Positions 50,016 through 57,830 of a DNA stretch of 64,000 bases are shown here, piece after piece. The notes beneath the pieces were generated by a model, which saw nothing but the letters and a program-made list of their open reading frames with translations, was not told the DNA's origin and ran no database searches. The DNA comes from Anaerolineales bacterium. GTDB lineage: Bacteria; Chloroflexota; Anaerolineae; 4572-78; J111. The stretch lies in contig JACKAU010000012.1 of the NCBI GenBank assembly GCA_020634855.1, forward strand, positions 1-64,000, in the 5' to 3' direction. Both the position numbers and the translations under genes were made by a program. Every line of letters begins with the position of its first letter. The stretch's first letter is position 1.

Positions 50016-50783
50016 CTACTGCTTTAGGGCCGATGCCCTGGATGTGGTGGAGAAGGTCATGCTCAGTAAAATCCTCAGTTCGTTGGGTTCCAGCGGCGTA
50101 ACTTTATGAATGGTGCGCGCCCCTTCGAACAGAACCAGTGTATTGGGTGGAGTAGGCACAATCTCTTCCAAGTCATCCTTTTTTACCATCAATCGCGTTG
50201 ACGACAGTTCCTTGGTCGCTAGATGTTCGTTTATGAGGGGCAGTAATACGGTAAAATGTCGTCCGTTGTAGAAGTTGTGGTCGTAGTGCCAGCCAATATG
50301 ATCGCCCGGTTTGTCATAGTACAACAGCGAGCAGGAACTTTGGTCGTTAATTGGCGTTGGTTTGACCGGCTCACCCACAATTTGTGATATAAGCTGTCTT
50401 AATTCCGGGGAATGATAGAGAGCGATGATTTTGGGCGCCAGCTGATGGAGTTCCTCATAGGAAATGGTCCCCCCTTTTTTATGGCCCGGCAGGTAAGATC
50501 GTTCTGTTTTGGCTTCTTTTAAAACGATGTCGTGAAGTTCGGCAAAGAGCGGCTCTGGTAGAAAGTTAGGAATAGTGACGGCTCCGGTGGTAAGGTGGGG
50601 TAATGCGTCCGCATTAAAGGTTTTGAGTGTGATTTCGTTTTCGTACGACTTGATAATATCTTTTTGAGTTTGCTCAATCAGTTTATACTGTTGCTTCTTT
50701 TGGGTAAATAAATAGAGGTAAGTGAGCAAAGGAACCATCAAAAAGGTTGCAATGGCGATAAATAGTTTTAATTTTTTAGTCAT
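50016..50783 (-). CDS. Membrane-anchored 2OG-Fe(II) oxygenase (C-terminus apparently frameshifted)
   Basis: A 255-residue 2-oxoglutarate/Fe(II) dioxygenase with one N-terminal span (about 5-24) and the catalytic fold facing one side of the membrane. The metal motif is HYDHNFYNGRH (HxD), the distal His is in ARTIHKVTPL and the 2OG-binding Arg is in NELRILLSM. GGAGG is 5 nt upstream of the ATG. It is 10 bp downstream of btaB, so it probably modifies the betaine lipid or its head group; this is inference. The annotated end is abrupt: adding one base at the CCC tract (50027-50029) would continue the frame as AVARRFKDTAFFGVRALWT to a stop at 49963. Confidence 0.82.
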   Translation of the reverse strand: MTKKLKLFIAIATFLMVPLLTYLYLFTQKKQQYKLIEQTQKDIIKSYENEITLKTFNADALPHLTTGAVTIPNFLPEPLFAELHDIVLKEAKTERSYLPGHKKGGTISYEELHQLAPKIIALYHSPELRQLISQIVGEPVKPTPINDQSSCSLLYYDKPGDHIGWHYDHNFYNGRHFTVLLPLINEHLATKELSSTRLMVKKDDLEEIVPTPPNTLVLFEGARTIHKVTPLEPNELRILLSMTFSTTSRASALKQ

Positions 50784-50793
50784 TATGACCTCC

Positions 50794-51432
50794 TTACTTT
50801 TTACCGGCAAATAGAAAATATTGCCACAGGAAACCATAAGCAGGCTGAACTTCAAAGATTTCAGGGGAGAAGCGTTGATTAAGTTTCTCATAAATGTGAC
50901 CGTCCATCCGCACGTGATTGACAGCCATCCACTTTTTGAACCCGGTCAACCTTGAGTTGTGAAAATCAACCGCAGCGATCAAACCGTCATCGGCTAAATC
51001 GTGGTAAGCCTGCTCGATGGCCTGATCCCAACCGGGATTCATCATCGTCAAGGAGTAAGAAAAGAGAATTAAATCGAACGATTGAGCCAATTTCAGCGAT
51101 TGATCGTATGAGGTACAAAGCAGCGAAATACGTTTAGTCATCGATCCCAGATTTTTACGAGCCACGCTCAACATCGATTCGGAAATATCGAGACCAATGA
51201 TTTTGGCTTGCGGAAACGTTTGTCCCAAAGCGACTAAATTTTTGCCCGTGCCGCAGCCGACTTCCAAAATATGGCTGGGGGTGCGTAACGCAGCCACCTT
51301 GTCAATTATCTGGCGGCGGCCAAATAAAAAACTCCAGCGAGTGGCGTCGTAAATCTTTGAATGGAGTCGATAATATTGCTCCATCCGCAGCGATTGGTCG
51401 GTGGTTGGTAAGGTTACATTGATCTGGGTCAT
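50794..51432 (-). CDS. btaB: Betaine-lipid N-methyltransferase BtaB-like
   Basis: A 212-residue SAM-dependent methyltransferase. Motif I is ILEVGCGTGKNL, motif II region is IIGLDISESML and motif IV is FDLILFSYSL. The context next to a BtaA-like gene, and the N-terminal YYRLHSKIYDATRWSFLFGR, which is typical of BtaB, point to N-methylation of diacylglyceryl-homoserine to DGTS. Its ATG overlaps the btaA stop (ATGA). The enzyme acts at the membrane face although no span is present. Confidence 0.85.
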   Translation of the reverse strand: MTQINVTLPTTDQSLRMEQYYRLHSKIYDATRWSFLFGRRQIIDKVAALRTPSHILEVGCGTGKNLVALGQTFPQAKIIGLDISESMLSVARKNLGSMTKRISLLCTSYDQSLKLAQSFDLILFSYSLTMMNPGWDQAIEQAYHDLADDGLIAAVDFHNSRLTGFKKWMAVNHVRMDGHIYEKLNQRFSPEIFEVQPAYGFLWQYFLFAGKK

Positions 51433-52136
51433 ATCACCTCGGCTAGGTGCAAACTGCCATAGGTCCCCACGCGGTCTAATTGATGTAATGGTAAGGTTAA
51501 CTGGGGAAAAAATTGAAGGGAGGCTTGGATTGACTTTGGAATGAAATTAATATCGGTACTGGCCGAGCGCATGAGAATTTTAGTCCCGGGCTGACTATTT
51601 TCCAAAATTAGCTGCCACTCTTCTTTTAAGCCCTGAGGATTATGCCAGGCCAACCAATCCTGATGATCTAGTAAGATGAAATGGGAATAACGGCTTGGCT
51701 GCGTTTTTAAAAAATCGGCCAGGGTACTGGTATGGGGATTTATCCTATCGGAGTGGGTTTGCAGGTGCTCTAAATTTTCCGGTCTTAAATAGTTGGGGCA
51801 ACAGCTTCGGCTGTAGGAGCCGGTTAAATAAACTCGCCAGAAGTAATTTTCGCTCATCTTTACTTCAGTAAAAACGCGTTTTAGATTATCACGCACATAA
51901 CCCACCACACCGTCGGGATGTTTTTTCTCAATCAATTTAATTTGAGGTCTTGGTACGCCCAACATGGCCAACACCAGCGGGTGTTTCACCAGCCAGCAGC
52001 TAATACTGTTCCATAACGTTGGCTCCATTTTGGAATAAATCTCTTTTTGATCGTCCAAATTATCGGCGTCGATTAGATCGAAAAGAGGCGACGAAGCTTC
52101 TTTTTCGTTTGAAGTAAACACTGACTGAGCAGCCAA
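51429..52136 (-). CDS. btaA: BtaA-like 3-amino-3-carboxypropyltransferase, C-terminal part (frameshifted)
   Basis: This frame holds the C-terminal two thirds of a DUF3419/BtaA protein, which transfers the 3-amino-3-carboxypropyl group of SAM to diacylglycerol. Recognisable parts are LGVPRPQIKLIEKK, NYFWRVYLTGSYSRSCCPNYL, HFILLDHQDWLAWH, RSASTDINFIPK and the C-terminal LDRVGTYGSLHLAEV. Homology starts at about FDLIDADNLDDQ, right where the upstream frame stops. The ATG-less start at 52136 is arbitrary and lies in shadow sequence, so the fragment is not an independent gene. Confidence 0.85.
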   Translation of the reverse strand: MAAQSVFTSNEKEASSPLFDLIDADNLDDQKEIYSKMEPTLWNSISCWLVKHPLVLAMLGVPRPQIKLIEKKHPDGVVGYVRDNLKRVFTEVKMSENYFWRVYLTGSYSRSCCPNYLRPENLEHLQTHSDRINPHTSTLADFLKTQPSRYSHFILLDHQDWLAWHNPQGLKEEWQLILENSQPGTKILMRSASTDINFIPKSIQASLQFFPQLTLPLHQLDRVGTYGSLHLAEVI

Positions 52137-52618
52137 GCGATATCGCCTGAGGTGCCGTGATAGTAAAACGATTTTTTCGGTTTGCTTTGATCAAAGTAAT
52201 AGATCTTTTCATCCCAGAAATCCTGCGCATAGTCAGGTAGTTGTTCTCTAACTTGCTGGTATAGCTCTTGATACGTGCCGTATGCGCCCATCCCAAACAT
52301 ATTAAATAAGTTATCGAAATTGCCTTCCCGAATAAAGGCCAGCTTCAGGTGAAGTAATGCGTTTTGCCGAGGATTGACATCGACACAGTGGATAGTATCC
52401 GGTGTGTCGAGTAAATAATCTAAAGCATTGCAACCGGCGCTGGTGATCATGACTAATTTGCTGTCGGGGTTGATTTCCAGCAGTTGGCGATCGATTCGAG
52501 GATCTTCCCAACATTGGTTATAGATAAGGCGATTGCCGTGAATGTTTTTGAAAATAAAGTCGTGGGTCGTGTTGACCAGTTTTCGTTGAGCAGTCTTTAT
52601 TTTCTTGATTTTCTTCAT
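52073..52618 (-). CDS. btaA: BtaA-like protein, N-terminal part (frameshifted)
   Basis: The N-terminal 181 residues of the same BtaA protein: IYNQCWEDPRIDRQLLEI, the SAM-binding segment VMITSAGCNALDYLL, and TIHCVDVNPRQNALLHLKLA. It ends prematurely just after GDIAWLLSQCLLQTKKKLRRL. A single missing base in the TTTT tract (52081-52084 on the plus strand as AAAA), or nearby in the A5 tract (52101-52105), would join it to the C-terminal part and give a protein of about 410 residues, the family's normal size. GAGAGG precedes the ATG. It is the first gene of the btaA-btaB-oxygenase operon. Confidence 0.85.
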   Translation of the reverse strand: MKKIKKIKTAQRKLVNTTHDFIFKNIHGNRLIYNQCWEDPRIDRQLLEINPDSKLVMITSAGCNALDYLLDTPDTIHCVDVNPRQNALLHLKLAFIREGNFDNLFNMFGMGAYGTYQELYQQVREQLPDYAQDFWDEKIYYFDQSKPKKSFYYHGTSGDIAWLLSQCLLQTKKKLRRLFSI

Positions 52619-52883
52619 TCGGGTATCCTCTCTCAGTGTTTCTAATTAAAATAGCATGGTTAAGCGAAGTGGTTGTTAAGGTCAGTTTAATGTTATATAA
52701 AAGATGTGTAAAATATGTTTAATATTACCAGGCTACCTTTGTTGCATAATTATTGTGATTAAAAATAGTTAACTCGAACTTAAAGGGGGCTTAAAGAGAT
52801 GTTAACTCACCCTTTAATCGGGCGATTTACACTGGTATCGGCCTAAACATGCAGGTCACTATGCAAAAGGATTCGCGTCTTTT

Positions 52884-53522
52884 ATGGAACAACTTAGCGA
52901 AAATTTGCTGGAGAATAGAGCGGCTATAAGTGCTGCGGCCTGGGATGAACGGCTGGCCTTCTGGATTTCACAAATCGGCAGTCCGCCGCTAACCACAACG
53001 GCCTGTATCGCTTTGGGGGTGCTGAGTCTGCCGGCCTCCCGATCGACTTGGTACTGGATGGGGGTCTATCTGGTGTTGGTGGTGTTGATGCCGCTGCTGT
53101 ACCTGGTTTGGCTGCTTAAAAAGGGCCTCATCACCGATATCCACCTTAAAGTCCGTGAGCAGCGAACGCGCCCCCTACTGGTCACCGTGGCCGCAGCTTT
53201 CATGGCCTGGGGTATTTTGCACTTTGGCGCTGCGCCTCGATTGCTGGTCGCCTTGGCGGCGGCGATGTGCTTGCAAACCGTCATATTTTTGGCGATCACC
53301 TTACGCTGGAAAATCAGTTTCCACAGCGCCTCAGCCGCCGGAATGGCCGTGATGGCTTGGCTGGTCATCGGCAGTTTGTCGATTTGGTTTGTGATGAGCG
53401 TCCCGATTATTGCCTGGGCCAGAGTTCGCCTTCAGCGCCACACCGTCGGCCAAACCTTTGCCGGAGCTATCTTAGGCGGGGCTATCCTGCTGTCAGTTCT
53501 TTATTTATACTTACTCATTTAG
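52884..53522 (+). CDS. PAP2 superfamily phosphatase, variant C3 motif
   Basis: A 212-residue membrane protein with about five spans and the three PAP2 motifs: KVREQRTRP (C1, Kx6RP), SFHSASAAG (C2, with the catalytic-support His), and ARVRLQRHTVGQTFAG (C3). In C3 the first Ser is Ala and the final Asp is Gln, a variant I recall in a subset of PAP2 proteins. It probably dephosphorylates a lipid phosphate. It is divergent from btaA (about 265 bp apart), and a role in making diacylglycerol for BtaA is a reasonable guess. Confidence 0.8.
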   Translation: MEQLSENLLENRAAISAAAWDERLAFWISQIGSPPLTTTACIALGVLSLPASRSTWYWMGVYLVLVVLMPLLYLVWLLKKGLITDIHLKVREQRTRPLLVTVAAAFMAWGILHFGAAPRLLVALAAAMCLQTVIFLAITLRWKISFHSASAAGMAVMAWLVIGSLSIWFVMSVPIIAWARVRLQRHTVGQTFAGAILGGAILLSVLYLYLLI

Positions 53523-53562
53523 AAGCGTAAATGATAATTAGAGATTAAACCGCCAATTACCA

Positions 53563-53733
53563 AATTCAGTAGATCACAGTTTTATATAAATTGAACACAG
53601 ATCGTACAGATCGTACGGATAAACACGGATTTTCTTGAATTATATCAGGCCTTATCCGTGAAAATCTGTATGATCCGTGTCATCTGTGTTCTAATATTTC
53701 TCGTCAGCTCTTGAAATCGTGATCTACTGAAAT
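53563..53733. mobile_element. MITE-like element with tandem ACGGAT/ACAGAT core
   Basis: The terminal inverted arms are TCAGTAGATCAC (53566-53577) and GTGATCTACTGA (53719-53730). Inside, GAACACAGATCGTACAG and related units on the left are mirrored by CATCTGTGTTC on the right, and CGGATAAACACGGATTTTC is mirrored by GAAAATCTGTATGATCCG. It has no reading frame and about 170 bp. I recall similar CACGGAT repeats in many environmental genomes. Confidence 0.65.
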
Positions 53734-53767
53734 TACCATTTACTCTTGTAACCGATTGGAATTATTG

Positions 53768-54610
53768 ATGAACTATTCAACCCTAACCACCGATTACCAC
53801 ATGCATTCCACCTTCAGCCCTGACGGCGATCACACACCGGAGATGATGTGTCGCCATGCGCTCGATCTGGGCCTAACCGAAATTGCCCTGACCGAACACG
53901 CCGAATGGCACCCTGCTTCCCAGATTCATGGCTTTCCCCGCATCGAGACCTACTTTGAAGCCATCGACCACTGCCGGGCTAAATTTGAACCCCTGGGCTT
54001 AACGGTTCACGCCGGCGTCGAATTAGGCAACCCCCACATGTTTGCTGACCAAGCGCTCGCGCTGCTGGCGGAATATCCGTTCGATGTTGTCATCAGCTCG
54101 CTGCATTGGCTCAACGGCAAGAATATTCATGAAGCGGTTTGTTTTGCCGACCGAAAGCCTGATGAGGTTTACGCTGCTTATTTCAAAGAGTTGGCCCAAA
54201 TGGCGATGAATTTCGATTTTGACATCATTGCCCATTTCGACCGCATTCTCTGGCGCGGGACGCTGCTGGGCCACACGTTCGATCCTTTCCGCTTGGAACC
54301 CACGATCCGCGAGGCATTGTCCACCGTGGCCCGCTACGGTCGCGCCTTGGAACTGAATACAGCCTTTCTCACCCATCAACCGGGTTGGCTGACCGCCTTG
54401 ACGACGATGTTCCAGTGGTTCCGTGAAGAAGGCGGCCGGCTGGTCGTCGTCAACTCCGATGCCCATCGCATCACCGAGATCGGACGCCATCGAGAATTGG
54501 CTGAACAAATTCTCCTCGAAGCCGGCTTCAGCCTACCGAACCAGCTATTCCACATCGAGCCGGACGTAAGCGAACTTCTTCCTGTAAACCCTTCATTTGA
54601 CTGGTCATAG
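53768..54610 (+). CDS. PHP-domain histidinol-phosphatase-like hydrolase
   Basis: A 280-residue PHP-domain protein of the HisK (HisJ-type) histidinol phosphatase family. Metal-binding motifs are DYHMHSTFSPDG (motif 1), LTEHAEWHP (motif 2), HAGVELG (motif 3) and NSDAHRITEIG with the C-terminal His. It probably removes phosphate from histidinol phosphate or a similar monoester. No other his genes are present, so the physiological substrate is uncertain. The start at 53768 is preferred over the TTG at 53756; neither has a clear ribosome binding site. Confidence 0.88.
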   Translation: MNYSTLTTDYHMHSTFSPDGDHTPEMMCRHALDLGLTEIALTEHAEWHPASQIHGFPRIETYFEAIDHCRAKFEPLGLTVHAGVELGNPHMFADQALALLAEYPFDVVISSLHWLNGKNIHEAVCFADRKPDEVYAAYFKELAQMAMNFDFDIIAHFDRILWRGTLLGHTFDPFRLEPTIREALSTVARYGRALELNTAFLTHQPGWLTALTTMFQWFREEGGRLVVVNSDAHRITEIGRHRELAEQILLEAGFSLPNQLFHIEPDVSELLPVNPSFDWS

Positions 54611-54686
54611 CCGCTGCTAGGCCGGTTGTCTCCAATGATATCAACCGCCGCCTGGCCAGAGGCGAGCGACCTTAGGCTTTCTCCGG

Positions 54687-54733
54687 ACATGTCAGGAAAA
54701 TCCCCACAAAGTGAAGCTTTCATCCTGACATGC
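54687..54733. repeat. Inverted repeat in the PHP-DoxX gap
   Basis: ATGTCAGGA (54689-54697) and TCCTGACAT (54723-54731) are perfect 9-bp arms with a 25-nt loop. No T tract follows, so it is a weak terminator candidate at best. Confidence 0.4.
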
Positions 54734-54854
54734 GGGCGAGAAAGTTTAGGGAATCTCCTGCTACACAGCAATTGTGAAATATTATACAATACAATCATCA
54801 AATCAATTACAACAACTGCAATCACAATTGCGATATACATAAGGAGATTTTAAA

Positions 54855-55445
54855 ATGACTGGCGCTGTTACTCACAAAAACGAAGTTGTGCAAGACCCTC
54901 CCTTTGTTCAATGGTTATTAAGTAGTCCCGGTGCGGCTTGGATCTGGCTGGTGCTGCGAATTTGGCTCGGCTATCAGTGGATCGAGGCTTCCCTTCACAA
55001 AATTCACAACCCGGCCTGGGTGGATACCGGGGTCGCTTTGAAAGGCTACTGGGAAAATGCAATTGTTATTCCTGAGGCCGGTCGCCCAACCATTGCCTTC
55101 GACTGGTATCGCACTTTCATCCAATCTCTACTCGACGCTCAAGCTTGGACCTGGTTTGCTCCAATGGTGGCCTATGGGGAAATGATTATTGGTATCGCCC
55201 TGGTTCTGGGCCTCTTCACCGGCATCGCCGCTTTCTTCGGTGGTTTTATGAACTGGAACTTTATGATGGCCGGTAGCGCCAGCACCAACCCGATGCTGTT
55301 CGTGGTAGCCGTGGGCTTGATTATGGCTTGGAAAGTGGCCGGGTACATCGGTTTAGATTACTTCTTACTGCCTCTAATTGGAACACCTTGGCGCGGGGTT
55401 GCTGTTCAAAAGCCGGCTCCGCAAGCAGAACCTGTAGCAGCCTAA
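54855..55445 (+). CDS. DoxX/DoxD-like membrane protein
   Basis: A 196-residue membrane protein of the DoxX family with four spans. Features are WLVLRIWLGYQWIEASLHKIHNP near the N-terminus and APMVAYGEMIIGIALVLGLFTG in the middle. Related proteins include the small subunit of thiosulfate:quinone oxidoreductase and the SodA-interacting DoxX of mycobacteria. The quinone-linked role is not established here. AAGGAG precedes the ATG, and a strong terminator follows. Confidence 0.85.
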   Translation: MTGAVTHKNEVVQDPPFVQWLLSSPGAAWIWLVLRIWLGYQWIEASLHKIHNPAWVDTGVALKGYWENAIVIPEAGRPTIAFDWYRTFIQSLLDAQAWTWFAPMVAYGEMIIGIALVLGLFTGIAAFFGGFMNWNFMMAGSASTNPMLFVVAVGLIMAWKVAGYIGLDYFLLPLIGTPWRGVAVQKPAPQAEPVAA

Positions 55446-55471
55446 CATCGTTCATCGACTTCATACATAAT

Positions 55472-55500
55472 AAAAAAGAGCCTCAACTGAGGCTCTTTTT
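55472..55500. terminator. Bidirectional terminator
   Basis: AAAAAAGAGCCTCA pairs with TGAGGCTCTTTTT (55488-55500) over a 2-nt loop. A and T runs on both sides suit the DoxX gene and the convergent response-regulator gene. Confidence 0.9.
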
Positions 55501-55513
55501 TATTTCCCAATAA

Positions 55514-56176
55514 CTAGTCCACCAAGCCGTGCTTTAAGGCAAAGCGCACCAAAGCCGAGCGCGTGGTGATATTGAGTTTTTCCATCCCCCGAGCTTTATA
55601 GGTTTCGACGGTTTTGACGCTCACATGCAGCATCTGGGCGATTTCCTTGTTGGTATGGCCCAGTGCGATCAAACGGATAACTTCTTGTTCACGGTCGCTC
55701 AAGTTCGATAGCTGGCTGTCGGGCGTAGCGGCGGTCGGGGCGCTGTTGATCGCTTGTTCCAATAAAATGTGGGTGTGCGCCGGGTGCAAAAATACACCGC
55801 CGTTGTACACCGTCCGAATGGCGGTTAAGAGTTCGCTATCGGCGGCTTCTTTTAGGACGTAACCGGCCCCGCCGGCGGCCAGCACCTGTCGCAGGTAAAC
55901 GGCATCATCGTGCATAGTCAGGATCAAGACCCGGCTGTGGGGGACCTTTTGGCGCAGAATTTCCAGCGCCTCCAAGCCGTTGGTGTTGGGCATGTTGATA
56001 TCCAGCAAAACCAAGTCGGGTTGGAGTTCGGCGGCGATGGCCACACAGCTTTCGCCGTCGCCGGCCTCGCCGACCACGACCATATCCGGTTCGGCGTTGA
56101 GTAAGACTCTGAGACCGGCGCGTAAAACGGCATGATCATCGGCCAGAACAATTCGAATTTGCCTATCGTCGCTCAT
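55514..56176 (-). CDS. NarL/FixJ-type response regulator
   Basis: A 220-residue response regulator. The receiver (1-125) has VLADDHAVLRAGL, phospho-acceptor Asp in DLVLLDINMP (about residue 59), and KEAADSELL. The C-terminal LuxR-type helix-turn-helix (155-215) has LSDREQEVIRLIALGHTNKEIAQMLHVSVKTVETYKARGMEKL read across the standard pattern. Its ATG overlaps the stop of the upstream kinase gene (ATGA), so the pair is coupled. Confidence 0.94.
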   Translation of the reverse strand: MSDDRQIRIVLADDHAVLRAGLRVLLNAEPDMVVVGEAGDGESCVAIAAELQPDLVLLDINMPNTNGLEALEILRQKVPHSRVLILTMHDDAVYLRQVLAAGGAGYVLKEAADSELLTAIRTVYNGGVFLHPAHTHILLEQAINSAPTAATPDSQLSNLSDREQEVIRLIALGHTNKEIAQMLHVSVKTVETYKARGMEKLNITTRSALVRFALKHGLVD

Positions 56177-57660
56177 ATCGGAATCTCCGCATAGATCGTC
56201 GTTCCTTCCTCACTACTTTCAATTTGTACTTGCCCGCCAAGTAAATCCGCCCGTTCAAACATCCCGTGGATACCGACGCTACTGCCGGAGCGAGCAGCTC
56301 CCTCCGGATCGAATCCGTGACCGTTGTCCTCGACGATGGCTTGCACCTGTCCGTTGCGCTGGGTCAACAAGACACTCAAGGCCGTCGCGTCGCTGTGGCG
56401 AGCGGCGTTGGTCATCGCTTCTTGGACAATCCGGTAGAGGCTAGTTTCAACCGTAGACGGCAGCCGATTGGGGAGATCGGCGTGAAAATCGACGGGTAAG
56501 GCCGGGTACAATTTGGAAAACTCACCCAGATAACGCTCGACCGCCGCCGCCAGTCCCAGATCATCCAGGGCGCTGGGTCGCAGTTGGCGGCTGAGCAGCC
56601 GCACATTCTCCAGCGTTTCGGTGGCGACTTGCCGCAGTTCGACTGCTTTATTTTGGAGGACAGCCGGATCGTCATGCTGGTTTAATATTTTTAGCCCCAC
56701 CAGCAGCGAGGTCAGCGCTTGGCCGACGCCATCGTGCAGTTCACGGGCGATTCGTTTGCGCTCTTCTTCCTGGGCATTGATCAGTTGGGCTAAAAGGCGC
56801 GTCCGGGCCGCCTCTTTTTCTTCGATGGCCCGGTGACTGACTTCCAGATCGCACGTCATCTGGTTAAAGGCATCGGCCAGCGCGCCGATTTCATCATCGG
56901 CCCAATGGGGAACGCGTACCGTCAAATCTCCCTGTCGCACCCGTTCGGTGGCCGTGACCAGATCAAGAATAGGCCGGGTCAATACCCAGGTCAGTAGCAT
57001 CGCGGCCAAAATGCCAAATAGTCCCACCACCACGGTAGTTAATAACATTTGCCACGTGGTGCGATTGATGATGTCGTGCAACCGGGCTTCGGACAGGCCA
57101 ACCCGTAACGTTTCACCTCCATCATCGGCAATCAGCGCCGCAAATTCGTGAATATGCCCTTCGTTATTTTCAAAATGGATATGATGACCGTGGCCGTCAG
57201 GGTCAAAGGTATTGGTGTAATTGTGGAGTAAAGACTGCGCGCTGAGGTCGGCAAAAGTCAGGTTTAGTAGTTCATCCCGTACGTGATCGGGAAAGCTGTG
57301 GGCGATAACCTGATTCTGGACATCGACGATAAAGGCATAGCGTACATCCGGATGGTTAGCTACCGTCTCCGTTAGAAGCTCTCTAAGCGCCGGCAAATCC
57401 CCCTGCTTCAGCGGCGCAACACTCCGAATAGAGAGATCCGTGATGTAGGCATGCCCCAGCAGTTCCAATTCATTGAGGAGATTGTGCTGCATCACCGTGC
57501 GTACTTCCCAGGTCACTACCAGGCCCAAGACGATCGTCAGCGTCAGCACGATACCCAAGATTTTGGTACGCACACTGACGCCCCCGATTAGCGTCCATAA
57601 TTGCTCGCGGGTAGTAATGGTATCGGGAAGTGGGTGGGTTAGGTTCGTTTCGTTGTCCAT
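56173..57660 (-). CDS. Histidine kinase with His-rich extracytoplasmic sensor (HisKA_3)
   Basis: A 495-residue membrane sensor kinase of the NarX/DegS class. It has two spans (about 33-52 and 204-227), an extracytoplasmic sensor domain between them, HAMP (228-285), HisKA_3 with ARELHDGVGQALTSL (phospho-acceptor His309) and a HATPase with VEDNGHGFDP. The sensor contains a His cluster at residues 157-171 (GHGHHIHF and GHIHEF, six His) that should bind a divalent metal such as Zn, Ni, Cu or Co. It is coupled to the NarL-type regulator. A metal or redox stimulus is inferred from this cluster. Confidence 0.9.
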   Translation of the reverse strand: MDNETNLTHPLPDTITTREQLWTLIGGVSVRTKILGIVLTLTIVLGLVVTWEVRTVMQHNLLNELELLGHAYITDLSIRSVAPLKQGDLPALRELLTETVANHPDVRYAFIVDVQNQVIAHSFPDHVRDELLNLTFADLSAQSLLHNYTNTFDPDGHGHHIHFENNEGHIHEFAALIADDGGETLRVGLSEARLHDIINRTTWQMLLTTVVVGLFGILAAMLLTWVLTRPILDLVTATERVRQGDLTVRVPHWADDEIGALADAFNQMTCDLEVSHRAIEEKEAARTRLLAQLINAQEEERKRIARELHDGVGQALTSLLVGLKILNQHDDPAVLQNKAVELRQVATETLENVRLLSRQLRPSALDDLGLAAAVERYLGEFSKLYPALPVDFHADLPNRLPSTVETSLYRIVQEAMTNAARHSDATALSVLLTQRNGQVQAIVEDNGHGFDPEGAARSGSSVGIHGMFERADLLGGQVQIESSEEGTTIYAEIPI

Positions 57661-57830
57661 GATTACAACGGCTTAAATTTCGACTTCCTCGCGCAGTAAC
57701 AGCACTGTTAAGGTGGGAAGGCAACGACGACCTTCCTAAATTTGAAATGGGAATAAGAATTAGGGTGTATTATATTACCAAGCGTACGAGTTTGCTAAAA
57801 ATCTAATGGTGGTAAAGAAGGGTTTGTTTC

